From contig JAFYMU010000083.1 of assembly GCA_017548245.1 (NCBI GenBank), positions 1-10,089 of the forward strand: a stretch of 10,089 nucleotides of DNA, written 5' to 3'. The DNA is from Kiritimatiellia bacterium. GTDB lineage: Bacteria; Verrucomicrobiota; Kiritimatiellia; RFP12; DVOR01. A model generated the notes under the pieces. It made no database searches, was not told where the DNA came from, and saw only the letters and a program-made list of their open reading frames with translations. This document shows positions 7,928-10,089 of this stretch, piece by piece. Made by a program: the position numbers and the translations under genes. The first letter of the stretch is position 1, and every line of letters begins with the position of its first letter.

Positions 7928-8347
7928 TTAAAGGCTGAAGATTGCGAGGTTGGTCATTCCGTACTTGTTGCAGAGGTCAAGCGCCTTCACAAGCAAGGAG
8001 TGGGGAGAATCCTTCGTACAACGCAGCAACACCGTGGAGCCCTTGTTGTTACGGGCTGCACGACGGATTTCAGAATCCAACTGCTTGTAGGAAACCGGTG
8101 TCTTGTTCATCAAGAAGCCTTCGCCACCCTGTTTCGGATTGTAGATGTCAATTGTGACCATCTCAATCTTTTCTGCAGGGGTTGCCTTGGAGTCCGGCGA
8201 CGGGGCCATTGCATCCAAGTGCGAGAGGATATCTTCCTGTTTCAACGTCACCACGAAGAAGATGATGAGCTGGAACACCACGTCAATCATGGGCGTCATG
8301 TCAAGGGCGACGCCTTCGCTTTTGACGCGTTCTTTCTTTTTTGCCAT
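7928..8347 (-). CDS. exbD: ExbD/TolR-family biopolymer transport protein (second copy)
   Basis: This 139-residue protein has the ExbD plan: a basic N-terminus (AKKKERVK), one membrane helix (about 18-36) containing the motif DMTPMIDVVFQLIIFFVV, and a periplasmic domain of about 100 residues ending NKYGMTNLAIFSL. D22 in the helix corresponds to the proton-carrying aspartate D25 of E. coli ExbD. It would act with ExbB as the ion-driven stator. A strong AAGGAGG ribosome site (8357-8363) lies 9 bases before the ATG and overlaps the stop codon of the upstream exbD (8362-8364), which suggests translational coupling. The membrane-helix DNA is almost identical to that of the upstream copy, while the periplasmic parts differ strongly. 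Confidence 0.92.
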   Translation of the reverse strand: MAKKKERVKSEGVALDMTPMIDVVFQLIIFFVVTLKQEDILSHLDAMAPSPDSKATPAEKIEMVTIDIYNPKQGGEGFLMNKTPVSYKQLDSEIRRAARNNKGSTVLLRCTKDSPHSLLVKALDLCNKYGMTNLAIFSL

Positions 8348-8361
8348 AGGTAATCCCCTCC

Positions 8362-8847
8362 TTACTGCTTGCTGCTATCGCCGGGTTTAACCATCGCAAG
8401 GAAGGAAACCTGCCAAATGCCGATTTCGTTGCAGACATTCATCACCGCGCGCACGTCTTCGTGCGGCGTGTCCTTGTCAGCACGGATGAGCAATGGGAAG
8501 TTGGTACCACGCGTCTTGGAGATGTTGCGAAGAAGTACACGCATCTGATCCAAAGACATCACTGCACCATTAATGGAGACCACGCGGCCCGTCGGCGAGC
8601 CCGATTTACGAAGGAAGTCGGTCGGGCGCTTGTAACGCTTCACTTCCACCGTCACAGGCGGAACTTTGTATTCGTCAGCCTTGAGCTGCGGTCCATTCTT
8701 ACCATATTCCAGCACGATGTCTGGATTAATCGAGTCTGCGGTCTTCAACGTCACCACGAAGAAGATGATGAGCTGGAAGACCACGTCAATCATGGGCGTC
8801 ATATCGAGGTCAACGCCGCCCTCTGTCTTGCGTTTTTTCTTGGCCAT
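8362..8847 (-). CDS. exbD: ExbD/TolR-family biopolymer transport protein (first copy)
   Basis: This 161-residue ExbD paralogue has a basic N-terminus (AKKKRKTEGG), a membrane helix at about 17-35 with the proton-carrying aspartate D21, and a periplasmic domain that ends with the family pattern VRAVMNVCNEIGIWQVSFLAMV. It is longer than the second copy, mainly in the segment between the helix and the core of the domain (about 40-90). A GGGAGGG ribosome site (8852-8858) is 4 bases from the ATG. It lies 82 bases after exbB, with a hairpin in the gap, and is followed 14 bases later by the second exbD. Two different ExbD subunits beside one ExbB suggest a heterodimeric ExbD stalk, but a division of labour between two complexes is also possible. 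Confidence 0.92.
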   Translation of the reverse strand: MAKKKRKTEGGVDLDMTPMIDVVFQLIIFFVVTLKTADSINPDIVLEYGKNGPQLKADEYKVPPVTVEVKRYKRPTDFLRKSGSPTGRVVSINGAVMSLDQMRVLLRNISKTRGTNFPLLIRADKDTPHEDVRAVMNVCNEIGIWQVSFLAMVKPGDSSKQ

Positions 8848-8883
8848 AAAGCCCTCCCGGAAGTGCCTTTGTTAGGGTTACAG

Positions 8884-8913
8884 GCTCAAACAGGGACGGG
8901 GCCCTGCTTGAGC
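8884..8913 (-). promoter_or_regulatory. Intercistronic hairpin between exbB and exbD
   Basis: Arms 8884-8895 and 8902-8913 form a 12-bp stem with a 6-base loop. The single non-Watson-Crick pair is G-U in the minus-strand RNA and A-C on the other strand. No U-run follows, so it is not a standard terminator. It may stabilise the upstream exbB message or reduce read-through, keeping ExbB above ExbD. Confidence 0.6.
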
Positions 8914-8929
8914 TTCCAGGGAAACGCGA

Positions 8930-9709
8930 TTAACCTTCAACAACTTCAACGTTGCGCAGGTTCTTGATGAGGTCGCCGGTGACCACCGTCATGCGGAGCA
9001 CCAAGCGGTTAGCGCTGTTACGCAAAATGCAGAAGAACATGATTGCAGGGATGGCCGTGCAGAGACCGCCTGCCGTCGTGTAAAGTGCCTGCGAAATCGT
9101 CAAGGAGAGGGAGGAGATTTCCACACCGGTCAATGCGATCGAGGCGAAGGTCAAGATCATGCCCTGCACGGTGCCGAGAAGGCCGAGCATCGGTGCGAGC
9201 GAGGAGCAGATCTGGATCCAGTTCAAACGCTGCATCATGTATTCAATTTCGAGGTCACCTGCGGCGCTGATGGCTTCGTCAATCACGTCGAAGCCTTCTT
9301 CCACGTGGGAGAAGCCAGCCTTGAGGATCTTTGCCATCGAGGAAGGATCGTTATCGCAGATTTCGATTGCCTTCATCACGTCGCCCTGATCCATGGCTTC
9401 CTTCACCTGGTCGATGAGTTCCTGCGGCATGATCTTCTTGGGGCGGACGAGGATGTAACCGTCCACGATGAAGTAGATAGCGAAAGCGCCGGAGGCGAAG
9501 AGTGCCATCCAGAGGATGAAGCCAACGAGACCACCGCCGAGCACCACGTCAATGAAGGAAGTGCCCTTCGGTGCAGCGGCTTCTGCCTTCTGGCCGTCTG
9601 CGGTAACGACTTCACCGGCTGCAGCTTCCTGTGCATATGCGGTAGTGGTAGTAACGCCAGCGCCAAAAACCAAAGCGGCGACGGCCACAATCATCATGAT
9701 TTTTTTCAT
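8930..9709 (-). CDS. exbB: ExbB/TolQ/MotA-family proton channel protein with signal peptide
   Basis: This 259-residue protein begins with a signal peptide (MKKIMMIVAVAALVFGAGV) and a likely cleavage site after AYA (residues 24-26). A short Ala-rich periplasmic segment follows. Membrane helices are at about 57-82, 166-190 and 205-229. The cytoplasmic region (about 90-160) lies between the first two. The family core is present in LGLLGTVQGMILTF (175-188) and TTAGGLCTAIPA (211-222), which line the proton path. ExbB pentamers surround an ExbD dimer and turn proton flow into mechanical work at the inner membrane. A TAAGGA ribosome site (9717-9722) is 7 bases before the ATG. It is the first gene of the operon. 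The extra signal peptide is not found in E. coli ExbB but is common in some diderm phyla, which I infer from memory. Confidence 0.92.
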   Translation of the reverse strand: MKKIMMIVAVAALVFGAGVTTTTAYAQEAAAGEVVTADGQKAEAAAPKGTSFIDVVLGGGLVGFILWMALFASGAFAIYFIVDGYILVRPKKIMPQELIDQVKEAMDQGDVMKAIEICDNDPSSMAKILKAGFSHVEEGFDVIDEAISAAGDLEIEYMMQRLNWIQICSSLAPMLGLLGTVQGMILTFASIALTGVEISSLSLTISQALYTTAGGLCTAIPAIMFFCILRNSANRLVLRMTVVTGDLIKNLRNVEVVEG

Positions 9710-9786
9710 GTCTGTTTCCTTAGGATGTGATGTTGAGAGTTAAAAGTGAAAGAAAATCGGTTGAATTGCAATCACGTGTTGCCCTT

Positions 9787-9816
9787 ATTATAGGGAAAGC
9801 AAACAGAGGTCGTCAA
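9787..9816 (-). promoter_or_regulatory. Sigma70-type promoter of the exb operon
   Basis: On the minus strand a TTGACG -35 box (9811-9816) is separated by 18 bp from a perfect TATAAT -10 box (9787-9792). Transcription would start near 9780, giving an untranslated leader of about 70 bases before exbB. The -35 box lies inside the hairpin of the upstream terminator. Confidence 0.82.
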
Positions 9817-9840
9817 TAAAATTATTGGCAACCTCTGTTT
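9801..9840 (-). terminator. Terminator hairpin after the TPR-like gene
   Basis: Outer arms 9801-9810 and 9831-9840 are a perfect 10-bp complement. The inside adds CAATAA (9814-9819) with TTATTG (9822-9827), giving an almost continuous stem. The tail after it (GCTTT) is short in T, so termination may be imperfect. It lies 9 bases past the stop codon of the upstream gene. Confidence 0.75.
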
Positions 9841-9848
9841 TACACGTC

Positions 9849-10089
9849 TTACTTGCGAGCCCAGTCGGAGTTCGGGCAGTTGGCCTTGAGCTGTTCGCGC
9901 AACTTGTTGGCGCGGTTGCCCTGACCCATACCGTCAAACGCCTTGGCACCCATGTAGAGGGCTTCGGGATAGGCGTCGGAGGTGGCATCTGCGTAGAGCA
10001 AGATCACGCGGAGGTAACCATCGCGAAGGGCTTCTTCGCAGTTGGCACGGTTGGAACCGCGTTCCATCGCGGCATTACCACGTGCCACG
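9849..10089 (-). CDS. C-terminus of a putative TPR-like helical-repeat protein
   Basis: The frame is open from the window edge to a TAA at 9849-9851, giving 80 visible residues. The true start lies outside the window; the GTG at 10086-10088 is probably an internal valine. The visible part alternates helix-forming segments (ANCEEALRDGYLRVILLYA, then YPEALYMGAKAFDGMGQGNR and ANKLREQLKANCPNSDWARK). The pattern of A-x-Y/F spacing with a Gly turn and a final P-NS-WA is common at the end of tetratricopeptide proteins that work in the envelope, such as those near Tol or Exb genes. The family call rests on that pattern only. It is transcribed in the same direction as the exb operon but has its own terminator before it. 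Confidence 0.5.
   Translation of the reverse strand, partial: VARGNAAMERGSNRANCEEALRDGYLRVILLYADATSDAYPEALYMGAKAFDGMGQGNRANKLREQLKANCPNSDWARK

Noticed and set aside
5957..8353. Plus-strand open frame of 798 codons
   Set aside because: It is antisense to the toroid gene and the second exbD, both of which have clear family motifs, ribosome sites and operon spacing. The translation shows no motif. Avoidance of TTA, CTA and TCA codons on the coding strand explains long antisense frames.
9849..10088. A complete small gene starting at the GTG at 10086-10088
   Set aside because: The frame stays open to the window edge, and the sequence reads like the end of a longer helical-repeat protein.
1..10089. 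CRISPR array, tRNA, rRNA or insertion sequence
   Set aside because: I saw no regularly spaced repeats, no tRNA- or rRNA-like stretch and no transposase or flanking repeats.

Overview
The window looks like the chromosome of a Gram-negative (diderm) bacterium of moderate GC content. Every gene I can support lies on the minus strand. Two features suggest the Planctomycetes-Verrucomicrobia-Lentisphaerae (PVC) group or a relative: an ExbB homologue with a cleavable signal peptide, and an Exb operon that ends in a squalene-cyclase-like alpha/alpha-toroid protein. This placement is an inference from gene style, not from a search.

Read in the direction of transcription (high to low coordinates), the window opens with the 3' end of a gene for a helical-repeat (TPR-like) protein (9849-10089). 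Its terminator hairpin contains the -35 box of a strong sigma70-type promoter. That promoter drives a four-gene operon: exbB (8930-9709), a first exbD (8362-8847), a second exbD (7928-8347), and a membrane-anchored toroid protein (6020-7909). The last gene sits where tonB would be expected and has a TonB-like anchor and proline/glutamate-rich linker, but it carries a terpenoid-cyclase-fold domain instead of the TonB C-terminal domain. The operon ends at a clear intrinsic terminator (5963-5997). A 415-base gap follows. It holds two inverted repeats, an ORF-like stretch on both strands with no good gene call, a Z-DNA-prone alternating tract and the gyrA promoter.

gyrA (3019-5604) encodes DNA gyrase subunit A with an intact catalytic tyrosine and wild-type quinolone-region residues, but with a degenerate GyrA-box. 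After the gyrA terminator comes a metallophosphoesterase gene (2251-2949), then ettA (577-2232), encoding an ABC-F translation factor. The window ends inside a gene for a two-helix membrane protein that looks like the bacterial PH-domain type (1-518).

Functionally, the exb genes would form a proton-driven inner-membrane motor (ExbB plus two ExbD paralogues) coupled to a periplasmic toroid domain. The gyrA-side genes are housekeeping genes. The most unusual element is the Exb motor joined to a toroid protein instead of TonB. The other points of interest are the GyrA-box, the overlapping terminator and promoter, and the near-identical DNA shared by the two exbD genes.
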